From NCBI GenBank assembly GCA_018713365.1, contig DVOU01000035.1:1-28389 (forward strand): 28,389 nt of DNA, given 5' to 3'. The position numbers were made by a program, and so were the translations under genes. Each line of letters opens with the position of its first letter. The first letter of the stretch is position 1. The notes beneath the pieces were generated by a model. It ran no database searches. It had not been told where the DNA came from and saw only the letters and a list, made by a program, of their open reading frames with translations. The stretch is from Pullichristensenella excrementipullorum (GTDB lineage: Bacteria > Bacillota > Clostridia > Christensenellales > Aristaeellaceae). Positions 14,330-22,267 of the stretch are shown here, piece after piece.

Positions 14330-15236
14330 GGTGCGCGCCTCCTATGATGTCGGTAAGATTTTCGATGCCGCAGCGGGCCATTTCCGCAGGCAGGGCGCGG
14401 ACGATGTCCCGGCAGGCGTAGGGGTTTTTCAGGTTCGCCGCGCCCACTTCCACCGCCGTGGCGCCGGCGAGCATCATTTCCAGCACGTCCGCGGCGCTTG
14501 CGACGCCGCCCATGCCGATGATGGGTATGTTCACGGCCTCGTACACCTGCCAGACCATGCGCAGCGCCACGGGCAGCACGCAGTGGCCGGAGAGGCCGCC
14601 AAAGGTGTTGGCGAGGATGGGCCGGCGCGTGCGCGGGTCGATGCGCATGCCCAGAAGCGTGTTGATGAGGCAAACGCCGTCCGCGCCCGCTTCTTCGCAG
14701 GCGCGCGCCACTTCGGCGATGTCGGCGGCGTTGGGCGAGAGCTTCATGTAGACGGGCTTTTTCGTCACCGCCTTGACCGCCTTGGTGACTTTGGCGGCCA
14801 TCTCCGGCGAGGCGCCGAAGGCCATGCCGCCGCCGTGGACGTTGGGGCAGGAGATGTTCACTTCCAGAAGCCCGACCTGTTCCTCGCGGTCGAGGAGCGC
14901 GCAGGTGCGGGCATATTCCTCCACGGAAAAGCCGCTGACGTTGGCGATCACTTTCTTGTGAAATACCCGCTTGAGCCGTGGCAGTTCTTCGCGGATGACG
15001 GCGCGCACGCCGGGGTTTTGCAGGCCCACGGCGTTGAGCATGCCGGCGGGCGCGTCGGCGATGCGCGGCGTGGGGTTGCCAAAGCGCGCTTCCTGCGTGG
15101 TGCCCTTGAAGGAGAAGGTGCCGAGGATGTTGATGTCGTACCACTCGGCAAACTCGTAGCCGTAGCCGAAGGTGCCGCTGGCGGGGATGACGGGGTTGTC
15201 CAGCGTCCAGCCGGAGAGCGTTACCTGTGTGTTCAC
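14322..15236 (-). CDS. pyrD: Dihydroorotate dehydrogenase, class 1B catalytic subunit PyrD
   Basis: 304 residues, FMN enzyme oxidising dihydroorotate to orotate. Lys44 in SFKGTT, substrate-binding NAVGLQNPG (68-76) and catalytic Cys130 in NISCPNVHGGG mark class 1; the adjacent PyrK makes it class 1B, which passes electrons to NAD+. IGMGG and EVGAAN segments bind FMN phosphate. The start is GTG at 15236, overlapping the pyrK stop as GTGA, so the subunits are coupled in translation. Confidence 0.97.
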   Translation of the reverse strand: MNTQVTLSGWTLDNPVIPASGTFGYGYEFAEWYDINILGTFSFKGTTQEARFGNPTPRIADAPAGMLNAVGLQNPGVRAVIREELPRLKRVFHKKVIANVSGFSVEEYARTCALLDREEQVGLLEVNISCPNVHGGGMAFGASPEMAAKVTKAVKAVTKKPVYMKLSPNAADIAEVARACEEAGADGVCLINTLLGMRIDPRTRRPILANTFGGLSGHCVLPVALRMVWQVYEAVNIPIIGMGGVASAADVLEMMLAGATAVEVGAANLKNPYACRDIVRALPAEMARCGIENLTDIIGGAHHG

Positions 15237-15967
15237 GCCAGCACCTCCCCCTTCTTGAACACCGGCCCGTCCTTGCAGACGCGCTTGGCGCCGCTTTTCG
15301 TCTGGCAGGTGCAGCCCACGCAGGCGCCGAAACCGCAGCCCATGCGCTCCTCGTAGCTCATTTCGCCATCGCAGGGCAGGGCGTTTTCCACGGCGGCGAG
15401 CATCTTCGCCGGGCCGCAGGCGTAGAAGTAGGTGGGTTCGGCAAGGGTTGGGAACAGGTCCGTGACCAGCCCCTTTATGCCCATGCTCCCGTCCATGGTG
15501 GCCACGCGCACGTCCGCGCCCAGCGCGCGCAGTTCATCGACCAGTATGGCCTCGCGCGCGCTGCCAAAGCCCAGCGCCGCCGTCACCTGTTTGCCCGCCG
15601 CCATCAGGCGCTTTGCCAGCCCGTAGAGGGGCGGCACGCCCACGCCGCCGCCCACCAGCAGCGGCCGCGCGCCGGAAGCGCCGGCGTCGAAGCCGTTGCC
15701 AAGGCCGGTGAGCAGATCGAGCGCCGCGCCGGGGCGCAGGCGGGCCAGCTTTTGCGTGCCCGCGCCGACCACCTTGTAGACCAGCACCACCTTGCCCGCG
15801 TCCCAGTCGCAGACGCTGATGGGGCGGCGCAGGTACAGCCCTTCAATTTCCACGTTGACGAACTGCCCCGGGCGCACGATGGCCGAGGCGTCGCCCGCCA
15901 GCGTCATGCGCAGGGTGCGGTCGGCGATATTGCTATTTTCCGTTACGGTAAACAGACCTTTTTTCAT
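15233..15967 (-). CDS. pyrK: Dihydroorotate dehydrogenase electron-transfer subunit PyrK
   Basis: 244 residues. An FAD-binding domain (about 5-95, with RRPISVCDW) and an NAD-binding domain (about 100-200, LLVGGGVGVPPLYGL and ACGP) are followed by a [2Fe-2S] site with Cys211, Cys216, Cys219 and Cys231 (spacing 4, 2 and 11). It carries electrons from PyrD's FMN to NAD+. ATG at 15967 lies 5 nt after GGGGG, 9 bp after the carB stop. All cofactor sites look intact. Confidence 0.97.
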   Translation of the reverse strand: MKKGLFTVTENSNIADRTLRMTLAGDASAIVRPGQFVNVEIEGLYLRRPISVCDWDAGKVVLVYKVVGAGTQKLARLRPGAALDLLTGLGNGFDAGASGARPLLVGGGVGVPPLYGLAKRLMAAGKQVTAALGFGSAREAILVDELRALGADVRVATMDGSMGIKGLVTDLFPTLAEPTYFYACGPAKMLAAVENALPCDGEMSYEERMGCGFGACVGCTCQTKSGAKRVCKDGPVFKKGEVLA

Positions 15968-15976
15968 GCCGGCCCC

Positions 15977-18900
15977 CTATGCGTCGATGGTGGAGATGGT
16001 CAAGGTCGTCTCTTCCAGCACGTCGAGCAGCACCTTCACCGTGTCCAGCGCGGTAAACATGGTCACGTTGTTTTCCACGGCGCAGCGGCGGATCTCGTAG
16101 CCGTCGGAGAGCTGATCGAGCGAGTTCATGTCGCGCGTGTTGATGACGTAGCTGACGTAGCCCTGACGGATGGAATCGAGAATTTCCTCGCTGCCATCGC
16201 TGATCTTCTTTTTCACGCGCGTGCGGATGCCGTGGCTCTTCAAGAACGCCGCGGTGCCGCTGGTGGCCTCGATGTTGAAGCCGAGGTTGTAGAAGCGGCG
16301 GACGAGCGGCAGCGCCTCTTCCTTGTCGCGGTCGGCGAGGGAGACGAGGATGGTGCCGTAGTTCATTACCGCCATGCCCGAGGCCTGCAGGGCCTTGTAG
16401 AGGGCGCGGGTCATGCTGTCGTCGTAGCCGATGGCCTCACCGGTGGACTTCATCTCCGGGGAGAGGTAGGCATCGAGGCCAGCCAGCTTGGTGAACGAGA
16501 AGGCGGGCACCTTCACGTACCAGCGCTTCTTCTCCGGCGGGTAGAGGCAGGTGATGCCCTGCTCCTTGAGGCTCTTTCCGAGGATGCAGCGGGTGGCGAT
16601 GTCGGCAAGCTGCCAGCCGCTGGCCTTGGAGAGGAACGGCACCGTGCGCGAGGAGCGGGGGTTGACCTCGATGACGTAAACGTTCTCCTGCGCGTCGACG
16701 ATGAACTGTATGTTGTAAAGGCCGACGATGCCGATGGCCAACCCCAGGCGGCGGGTGTATTCGAGGATCGTCTCCTTGGCCCGGTCGCTCACCGAGAAGG
16801 TGGGGTAGACGCTGATGGAGTCGCCGGAGTGGATGCCCGTGCGCTCGACCAGTTCCATGATGCCGGGCACGAACACTTCCCTGCCGTCGCAGACGGCGTC
16901 CACTTCCAGTTCGCGGCCGACGATGTACTTATCGACCAGCACCGGCTGCTTTTCGTTGATCTCCACGGCGTTTTTCAGGTAGGCGCGCAGCATTTCCTCG
17001 CCGGAGACGATCTGCATGGCGCGCCCGCCCAGCACGTAGCTGGGGCGCACCAGCACCGGGTAGCCGATCTGCGCGGCCACGCGCACGCCTTCTTCGATGT
17101 CGGTCACGGCCTCGCCGCGCGGCTGGGGAATGCCGAGGGACTGCATCACCTTTTCAAAGGCGTCGCGGTTCTCGGCCTTTTCGATGGCCTCAAAGTCCGT
17201 GCCGATGATGCGCACGCCGCGCTTCATCAAAGGTTCCGCGAGGTTGATGGCCGTCTGGCCGCCCAGCGAGGCGATGACGCCCTCCGGCTTTTCCAGTTCG
17301 ATGACGTTCATCACGTCCTCGGGCGTGAGTGGTTCAAAGTAGAGCTTGTCGCTGGTGGTGTAGTCCGTGGAGACGGTCTCCGGGTTGTTGTTGATGATGA
17401 TGGCCTCGTAGCCGCTTTCCTTGATGGTCTTGACGGCGTGGACGGTGGAATAGTCGAACTCCACGCCCTGGCCGATGCGGATGGGGCCGCTGCCCAGCAC
17501 GATCACCTTGCGGCGGTCCTCGACGATGGACTCGTTTTCTTCCTCATACGTGGAGTAGAAGTACGGCACGTAGCCGGGGAACTCGCCGGCGCAGGTGTCG
17601 ATGGTCTTGTAGACGGGGAAGAGTTTCATCCCCCGGCGCAAATTGAAGATGGCGTCTTCATCCGTGTTCCACAGTTTGGCGATGTACCTGTCGGCAAAGC
17701 CCATGCGCTTGGCCCTGACAAGGCAATCGCGGTCGCCGGGATGGGCGGCAAGCACGCGCTCGTAATCGACCACCTTCTTCACGCAATCGAGGAAGAGCAT
17801 GTCGATCTGCGTGTGGTTGCAGATGGTACTGGCGTCCACGCCGCGGCGCAGCAGCTCGGCGATGGCGAAGAGGCGGTCATCCGTGCCGATGGAGACGTAC
17901 TTGAGAAGCGCCGCGTCCGGCGTGTGGTCAAACTTGGGCATGTGCATGTGGCAGACGCCGATCTCCAAAGAGCGCACAGCCTTTAAGAAGCTCTCCTCCA
18001 GCGTGCGGCCGATGCTCATCACCTCGCCCGTGGCCTTCATCTGCGTGGAGAGTTTGTTGGAGGCGGTGGCGAACTTGTCAAAGGGGAAGCGCGGCATCTT
18101 CGTCACGACATAATCCAGCGCCGGTTCGTAGCTGGCGGGCACGTTGGCAAGGCGGATCTCCGAAAGCGTCATGCCCACGGCGATCTTCGCCGAAACGCGG
18201 GCGATGGGATAGCCGCTGGCCTTGGACGCCAGCGCCGAGGAGCGCGACACGCGGGGATTGACCTCAATGACGTAGTAGCGGAAGGATTCCGGGTCGAGCG
18301 CGAACTGCACGTTGCAGCCGCCCTCGATCTTCAGGGCGCGGATGATGCGCAGCGCCGCGTCGCGCAGTATGCCGTATTCGCGGCTGCTGAGCGTCTGGCA
18401 GGGGGCGACGACGATGGAATCGCCGGTGTGGATGCCCACGGGATCGACGTTTTCCATGCTGCAGATGGTGATGGCGGTGTCGTTGCAGTCGCGCATCACC
18501 TCGAACTCGATCTCCTTGTAGCCCTTGATGCTCTTTTCCACCAGCACCTGATGCACCGGGGAGAGTTTGAGGGCGTTTTTCATGATGGCGCGCAACTCTT
18601 CTTCATCGGAAGCGAAGCCGCCGCCCGTGCCGCCGAGCGTGAACGCCGGGCGCAGCACCACCGGGTAGCCGATGGTTTCCGCCGCGGCCACGCCCTCTTC
18701 CATGGAATGGGTGATGAGCGAGGGCAGCACCGGCTCGCCCAGTTCCTCGCAGAGTTCCTTGAACAGTTCTCTGTCCTCGGCGCGCTCGATGGAGGTACTG
18801 TTCGTGCCCAGGAGTTCCACCTGACACTCGCGCAGCACGCCCTTGCGCTCCAATTGCATGGCGAGGTTGAGGCCCGTCTGGCCGCCGATGCCGGGCACGA

Positions 18901-19156
18901 TGGCGTCCGGGCGCTCGTAGCGGAGAATTTTGGCAAGGTATTCCAGCTTCAGAGGCTCCATGTACACCTTGTCGGCAATGGCGGTGTCGGTCATGATGGT
19001 GGCGGGGTTGGAGTTGACCAGCACCACCTCGTAGCCCTCCTCCTTGAGGGCGAGGCAGGCCTGCGTGCCCGCGTAGTCAAATTCCGCGGCCTGACCGATG
19101 ACGATGGGGCCGGAGCCGATGACGAGTATCTTGTGGATGTCTGTGCGCTTAGGCAT
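15977..19156 (-). CDS. carB: Carbamoyl-phosphate synthase large subunit CarB
   Basis: 1059 residues, full length. Two homologous ATP-grasp halves are present: VIGSGPIVIGQAAEFDYAGTQ opens the first and VLGSGPIRIGQGVEFDYS (from about residue 550) the second. Each ends in an EVNPR metal site (VIEVNPRVSRSS, VIEVNPRSSRT). The C-terminal allosteric domain (from about 930) has SGTAAFL, VINT and DGYEIRR. The first half makes carboxyphosphate and carbamate from ammonia, the second phosphorylates carbamate. The catalytic sites look intact, in contrast to the glutaminase of CarA. ATG 19156 overlaps the carA stop by 8 bp. Confidence 0.98.
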   Translation of the reverse strand: MPKRTDIHKILVIGSGPIVIGQAAEFDYAGTQACLALKEEGYEVVLVNSNPATIMTDTAIADKVYMEPLKLEYLAKILRYERPDAIVPGIGGQTGLNLAMQLERKGVLRECQVELLGTNSTSIERAEDRELFKELCEELGEPVLPSLITHSMEEGVAAAETIGYPVVLRPAFTLGGTGGGFASDEEELRAIMKNALKLSPVHQVLVEKSIKGYKEIEFEVMRDCNDTAITICSMENVDPVGIHTGDSIVVAPCQTLSSREYGILRDAALRIIRALKIEGGCNVQFALDPESFRYYVIEVNPRVSRSSALASKASGYPIARVSAKIAVGMTLSEIRLANVPASYEPALDYVVTKMPRFPFDKFATASNKLSTQMKATGEVMSIGRTLEESFLKAVRSLEIGVCHMHMPKFDHTPDAALLKYVSIGTDDRLFAIAELLRRGVDASTICNHTQIDMLFLDCVKKVVDYERVLAAHPGDRDCLVRAKRMGFADRYIAKLWNTDEDAIFNLRRGMKLFPVYKTIDTCAGEFPGYVPYFYSTYEEENESIVEDRRKVIVLGSGPIRIGQGVEFDYSTVHAVKTIKESGYEAIIINNNPETVSTDYTTSDKLYFEPLTPEDVMNVIELEKPEGVIASLGGQTAINLAEPLMKRGVRIIGTDFEAIEKAENRDAFEKVMQSLGIPQPRGEAVTDIEEGVRVAAQIGYPVLVRPSYVLGGRAMQIVSGEEMLRAYLKNAVEINEKQPVLVDKYIVGRELEVDAVCDGREVFVPGIMELVERTGIHSGDSISVYPTFSVSDRAKETILEYTRRLGLAIGIVGLYNIQFIVDAQENVYVIEVNPRSSRTVPFLSKASGWQLADIATRCILGKSLKEQGITCLYPPEKKRWYVKVPAFSFTKLAGLDAYLSPEMKSTGEAIGYDDSMTRALYKALQASGMAVMNYGTILVSLADRDKEEALPLVRRFYNLGFNIEATSGTAAFLKSHGIRTRVKKKISDGSEEILDSIRQGYVSYVINTRDMNSLDQLSDGYEIRRCAVENNVTMFTALDTVKVLLDVLEETTLTISTIDA

Positions 19157-20246
19157 GGTTCCCCGCCTCCTTCATGAGCTGTACAAAGCGGTCGAAGCGC
19201 GTATCGCCGTTCGCCGCGCCGGGCGCGCTCTCCGGGCAGTACTGGGCGGTGAGCAGGCGGTCTTTTTCGCAGTCGAGGCCTTCCACGGTGTTGTCCAGTA
19301 TGTCCACGTGCGTAAGGCGCAGGCCGGTGTCCTTCAGCGAATCGGCGTCCACGGCGTAGTTGTGGTTCTGGGCGGTGATGGCGAGCGCGCCCGTCTCCAG
19401 ACAGCGCACCGGGTGGTTGCCCCCGTGGTGGCCGCTCTTTAGCTTGTACACACGCGCGCCGTAGGCCAGCGCCACGACCTGATGCCCTTCGCCGATGCCG
19501 AAGATGGGCAGTTTGCCGCGCAGGGCGCGCGCTGTTTCGATGGTCTCGGGAATGTCGCGCGGATCGCCCGGACCGCCGGAGAAGAGTACGCCGTCCGGCT
19601 TCATGGCGAGGATGGCCTCGGCGGAGGTGTTCCACGGAACGACCGTGACGTTGCAGCCGCGGGCGCTCAGGCAGCGCACCACGCTCAGCTTGATGCCCAG
19701 ATCGACAGCCACCACGTTGAAGCGGTGGTTGGACGTGCGGTAATACCAGCGCTTTTTGCAGGAGACGCGCTCCACCGCGTCGCGGCGGACGGGCGTTTCG
19801 GCGAGGCGTTCCAGCGCCTTTTCCACGGGCGTGTCGGCGGAAGTCAGCAGCGCGCGGCGGCTGCCGCCATCGCGGATGAGGCGGGCGAGGCGGCGCGTGT
19901 CCACTTCGCAGAGGCCGGGGATGTGGCTGTCTTCCAGCACTTCCGCCAGCGTGCGCGTGTAGCGGAAGTTGGAGGGCTGGTCGTTGTAATCGCGCACCAC
20001 GAGGCCGGCGGCCAGCGGCGCGCGGCTCTCAAAGTCGTCGTCGGAGATGCCATAGTTGCCGATCACCGGGTAGGTCATCACCACGATCTGAAAGGCGTAG
20101 GCCGGGTCGGAGACGATCTCCTGATAGCCGACCATGGTGGTATCAAACACCACCTCGCCCACGCTCTCGCGGGCGTCGCCAAAGCCCCGGCCGTAAAATT
20201 CTTCGCCGGTCTCGAGCACTAGTTTGCGGTCATACGGTGTTGCCAT
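19149..20246 (-). CDS. carA: Carbamoyl-phosphate synthase small subunit CarA with lost glutaminase residues
   Basis: 365 residues, normal length, in place between pyrC and carB. The N-terminal CarA-specific domain (about 6-150) and the class I amidotransferase fold (about 175-360) are both present, with GHHGGNHPV (272-280) and ITAQNHNYAVD (290-300) well kept. The nucleophile motif, normally GICLGHQ, reads GIGEGHQ: Gly252 replaces the Cys (codon GGC). The catalytic-His motif, normally HPE, reads YCPES: Cys337 replaces His (codon TGC). Only the triad Glu339 remains. E. coli CarA needs that Cys to use glutamine; animal CPS I lacks it and uses ammonia. It probably acts as a structural subunit only. 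ATG at 20246 is set by GGAGGG 8 nt upstream and overlaps pyrC by 28 bp. Confidence 0.95.
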   Translation of the reverse strand: MATPYDRKLVLETGEEFYGRGFGDARESVGEVVFDTTMVGYQEIVSDPAYAFQIVVMTYPVIGNYGISDDDFESRAPLAAGLVVRDYNDQPSNFRYTRTLAEVLEDSHIPGLCEVDTRRLARLIRDGGSRRALLTSADTPVEKALERLAETPVRRDAVERVSCKKRWYYRTSNHRFNVVAVDLGIKLSVVRCLSARGCNVTVVPWNTSAEAILAMKPDGVLFSGGPGDPRDIPETIETARALRGKLPIFGIGEGHQVVALAYGARVYKLKSGHHGGNHPVRCLETGALAITAQNHNYAVDADSLKDTGLRLTHVDILDNTVEGLDCEKDRLLTAQYCPESAPGAANGDTRFDRFVQLMKEAGNHA

Positions 20247-21478
20247 GCGATTTTCCCTCCTACGATCGTCAAAAGGCATTCTCCAAAGACGCGCATGCCG
20301 GCAAAAGGCGTGGCGCGGCCCCGGGAGAGGAACGTCTGCGGGTCGATGGTGCAAGCGCTGTCCAGGTCGAACACTGTCCAGTCGTTTGTATCGTCAAAGC
20401 CGAAGCGGGCGGCGGGCCTGTCGCGCATGCGCTCAAGCAGCGCCTCCAGCGTCATCGCGCCGGTCCTGACCAGGTGCGTGTACAGCACGGGGAAGGCCGT
20501 TTCCAGCCCCACCACCCCCATGAGGCTTTCGCGCAGGCCGCGCGATTTTTCTTCGGCGGAGTGGGGCGCGTGGTCGGTGGCCACCATGTCCACCGTGCCG
20601 TCCAGCAGGCCGGCAACGAGCGCCTCGCGGTCTTCCCTTGCGCGCAGGGGCGGGTTCATCTTGAAGCGCCCCTCGTCCCGCAGGCAGTTTTCGTCCAACG
20701 TCAGGTAATGCGGCCCCGTCTCGCAGGTCACGTCCACGCCCCGGGCCTTGGCCGCGCGGATGAGGGCGACGCTTTCTTTCGTGGAAACGTGGCAGACGTG
20801 GTACTTGCAGCCCGTCTCCTCGGCAAGGCGCAGGTCGCGCTCCACCTGCCGCCATTCGCTTTCGGACGGGATGCCGGGAAGATGGTGGGCGCGGGAAAAG
20901 GCCCCGTCGTGGATGCAGCCGCCGCGCACGAGGGCCATGTCCTCGCAGTGGGCGGCGATGATCTTACCTAAGCGCTTGGCTTCCAGCATGGCCGCGCGCA
21001 TCATTTCCTCGCGCTGCACGCCGCGCCCGTCGTCGGAAAAGCCGACCACGAAGGGAGCCATGGCCTCCATGTCGGCCAGCGCCTCGCCCTTTTCCCCGCG
21101 GGTGATGGCCCCGTAGGGGGAGACGCGCACTTTCGCGCCCGCGCGGATGCGGGCAAGCTGCGCGTTCAGATGTTCGCGGTCGTCCGGCACGGGGTCGAGG
21201 TTCGGCATGGCGCACACGCGGGTGAAGCCGCCGCGCGCCGCCGCCAGCGTGCCGGTCTCCATCGTCTCCTTATAAGAAAATCCCGGCTCTCGAAGATGCA
21301 CATGCACGTCGATCAAACCGGGAAAGAGAACGATATTCGGTTTTTCCAACACCACGGCCCGGGAGGGAACGGGAATGCCCATCTCCATGGCCACGAGGCG
21401 GCCATCTTCCAAAAGCGCGTCCGTGCGCGTGCGCTGACCATTCGCGCAGAGCTGAGCGTTCTTGAGAACAAGCGTCAC
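20219..21478 (-). CDS. pyrC: Dihydroorotase PyrC (class I type)
   Basis: 419 residues, cyclising carbamoyl aspartate to dihydroorotate. Metal ligands are visible as His59-x-His61 in DVHVHLREPG, Asp149/Asp150 in GFSDDG, His177 in AHCED, His230 in CHVSTKES and catalytic Asp302 in ATDHAPHS, the pattern of the Bacillus/Aquifex-type zinc enzyme. The start is GTG at 21478, 6 nt after AGGAGGT; an open frame 16 codons longer passes through the leader terminator and is rejected. First gene of the operon, with a leader of about 100 nt before it. Confidence 0.97.
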   Translation of the reverse strand: MTLVLKNAQLCANGQRTRTDALLEDGRLVAMEMGIPVPSRAVVLEKPNIVLFPGLIDVHVHLREPGFSYKETMETGTLAAARGGFTRVCAMPNLDPVPDDREHLNAQLARIRAGAKVRVSPYGAITRGEKGEALADMEAMAPFVVGFSDDGRGVQREEMMRAAMLEAKRLGKIIAAHCEDMALVRGGCIHDGAFSRAHHLPGIPSESEWRQVERDLRLAEETGCKYHVCHVSTKESVALIRAAKARGVDVTCETGPHYLTLDENCLRDEGRFKMNPPLRAREDREALVAGLLDGTVDMVATDHAPHSAEEKSRGLRESLMGVVGLETAFPVLYTHLVRTGAMTLEALLERMRDRPAARFGFDDTNDWTVFDLDSACTIDPQTFLSRGRATPFAGMRVFGECLLTIVGGKIAWQHRMTAN

Positions 21479-21579
21479 GCCCTGACCTCCTTTGCAAAAA
21501 AATACCTGCCCTGCGGCAGGAAACATACCCCCAACGCGGCGGCGCGCACCCTGCCGGTCATGCTGGTTTCACGGTCCAT
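21475..21579 (-). other. Possible pyr leader peptide frame
   Basis: An ATG at 21579 opens a 34-codon frame that reads through the leader terminator, where its T run gives Tyr-Phe-Phe, and ends in a TGA overlapping the pyrC GTG. It recalls the E. coli pyrBI leader, where ribosome position controls attenuation. No good ribosome site precedes the ATG, and the predicted transcript starts almost on it, so it may be leaderless or untranslated. Confidence 0.3.
21496..21520 (-). terminator. Leader terminator (attenuator) of the pyr operon
   Basis: Minus-strand CCTGCC (21520-21515) pairs with GGCAGG (21510-21505), loop GCAG, followed by TA and seven Ts. It lies between the promoter and pyrC. The upstream leader segment CGGCAGG (21556-21550) is complementary to the left arm plus loop start, CCTGCCG, so it can form a competing antiterminator. 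I see no consensus PyrR-binding loop. Confidence 0.8.
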
Positions 21580-21586
21580 CCTGAAG

Positions 21587-21616
21587 ATTTTATCACGATT
21601 CCCCCCGGCCTGTCAA
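21587..21616 (-). promoter_or_regulatory. pyr operon promoter
   Basis: Minus-strand TTGACA (21616-21611), an 18-bp spacer, then TAAAAT (21592-21587). GATAAA with a 16-bp spacer is an alternative reading of the -10. The perfect -35 suggests strong initiation, with control passed to the leader terminator. Confidence 0.75.
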
Positions 21617-21652
21617 CGGCGGGCGCAAACTTTTACATACGCGGCCATGGCG

Positions 21653-21681
21653 TTGCCCTTTGCCACAAACTGTGCTATACT
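21653..21681 (+). promoter_or_regulatory. Promoter of the macro-domain gene
   Basis: TTGCCC (21653-21658), a 17-bp spacer, then TATACT (21676-21681), preceded by TGC (extended -10). It is divergent from the pyr promoter, whose -35 lies about 37 bp away. Confidence 0.75.
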
Positions 21682-21712
21682 CTGGAAAAGGGACAGGAAA
21701 GGGGGCGCGCGC

Positions 21713-22225
21713 ATGCCCTTGAAGATCGTGCGCGGGGACATCACCAAAATGCGCGTGGACGCCATCGTCAACGCCGCCAACAAGACGCTTTTGGGCGGGG
21801 GCGGCGTGGATGGCTGCATCCACCGCGCCGCCGGGCCGGAACTGGTGCGCGAGTGCCGGACGCTGGGCGGCTGCGAGACGGGCGAGGCGAAGCTGACGAA
21901 GGGCTACCGCCTGCCCTGCAAATACGTCATCCACACCGTCGGCCCCATCTGGCGCGGCGGCGCGCGCGACGAGGAGGCGCTTTTGACCGCCTGCTATGCA
22001 AACAGCCTGCTTCTGGCCAGAGAGAACGGCTGCCAGAGCGTGGCCTTTCCGCTCATCTCCGCCGGCATTTACGGCTACCCCCTCGAAGCGGCGCTGCGCG
22101 TGGCGGCGGGGACGATCGGGCGCTTCCTCGAACAAAGCGAAATGACCGTCTACCTCGTGCTTTACGACGCGGCGAGCGTGGCGATGGGGGAAAGGCTGTT
22201 TGGGGATGTGGAGGCGCTTTTGTAA
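21713..22225 (+). CDS. Macro-domain protein (possible ADP-ribose / O-acetyl-ADP-ribose hydrolase)
   Basis: 170 residues, a lone macro domain. The ADP-ribose site is well kept: GDIT (8-11), NAAN (20-23), GGGGVDGCIHRAAG (28-41) and ISAGIYGYP (115-123), as in YmdB/MacroD-type enzymes that remove ADP-ribose from proteins or hydrolyse O-acetyl-ADP-ribose. ATG at 21713 follows GGAAAGGGGG; an open frame continues upstream through the pyr leader but has no ribosome site. It is transcribed alone from its own promoter and ends at a shared terminator. Location is cytoplasmic. Its link to the divergent pyr operon is probably only positional. Confidence 0.93.
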   Translation: MPLKIVRGDITKMRVDAIVNAANKTLLGGGGVDGCIHRAAGPELVRECRTLGGCETGEAKLTKGYRLPCKYVIHTVGPIWRGGARDEEALLTACYANSLLLARENGCQSVAFPLISAGIYGYPLEAALRVAAGTIGRFLEQSEMTVYLVLYDAASVAMGERLFGDVEALL

Positions 22226-22228
22226 CGC

Positions 22229-22259
22229 AAAGCGGACGGCTGCGCCGCCCGCTTTTCCC
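22229..22259. terminator. Bidirectional terminator between macro-domain and aldolase genes
   Basis: AAAGCGG-a-CGG (22229-22239) pairs with CCG-c-CCGCTTT (22245-22255) around CTGCG, with TTTT on the plus side and CTTT on the minus side. It lies between two convergent genes, right where such a terminator is needed. Confidence 0.75.
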
Positions 22260-22267
22260 GTTTTCCC

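Noticed and set aside
15227..17986. A 919-codon open frame on the plus strand
   Set aside because: It lies antisense to pyrK and carB, has a His/Ala/Val/Asp-rich composition typical of the mirror frame of G+C-rich genes, and has no domain or ribosome site.
21496..21600. PyrR-binding attenuator or a uracil/purine riboswitch
   Set aside because: No conserved PyrR loop or known riboswitch core could be recognised by eye; only terminator and antiterminator pairing is supported.
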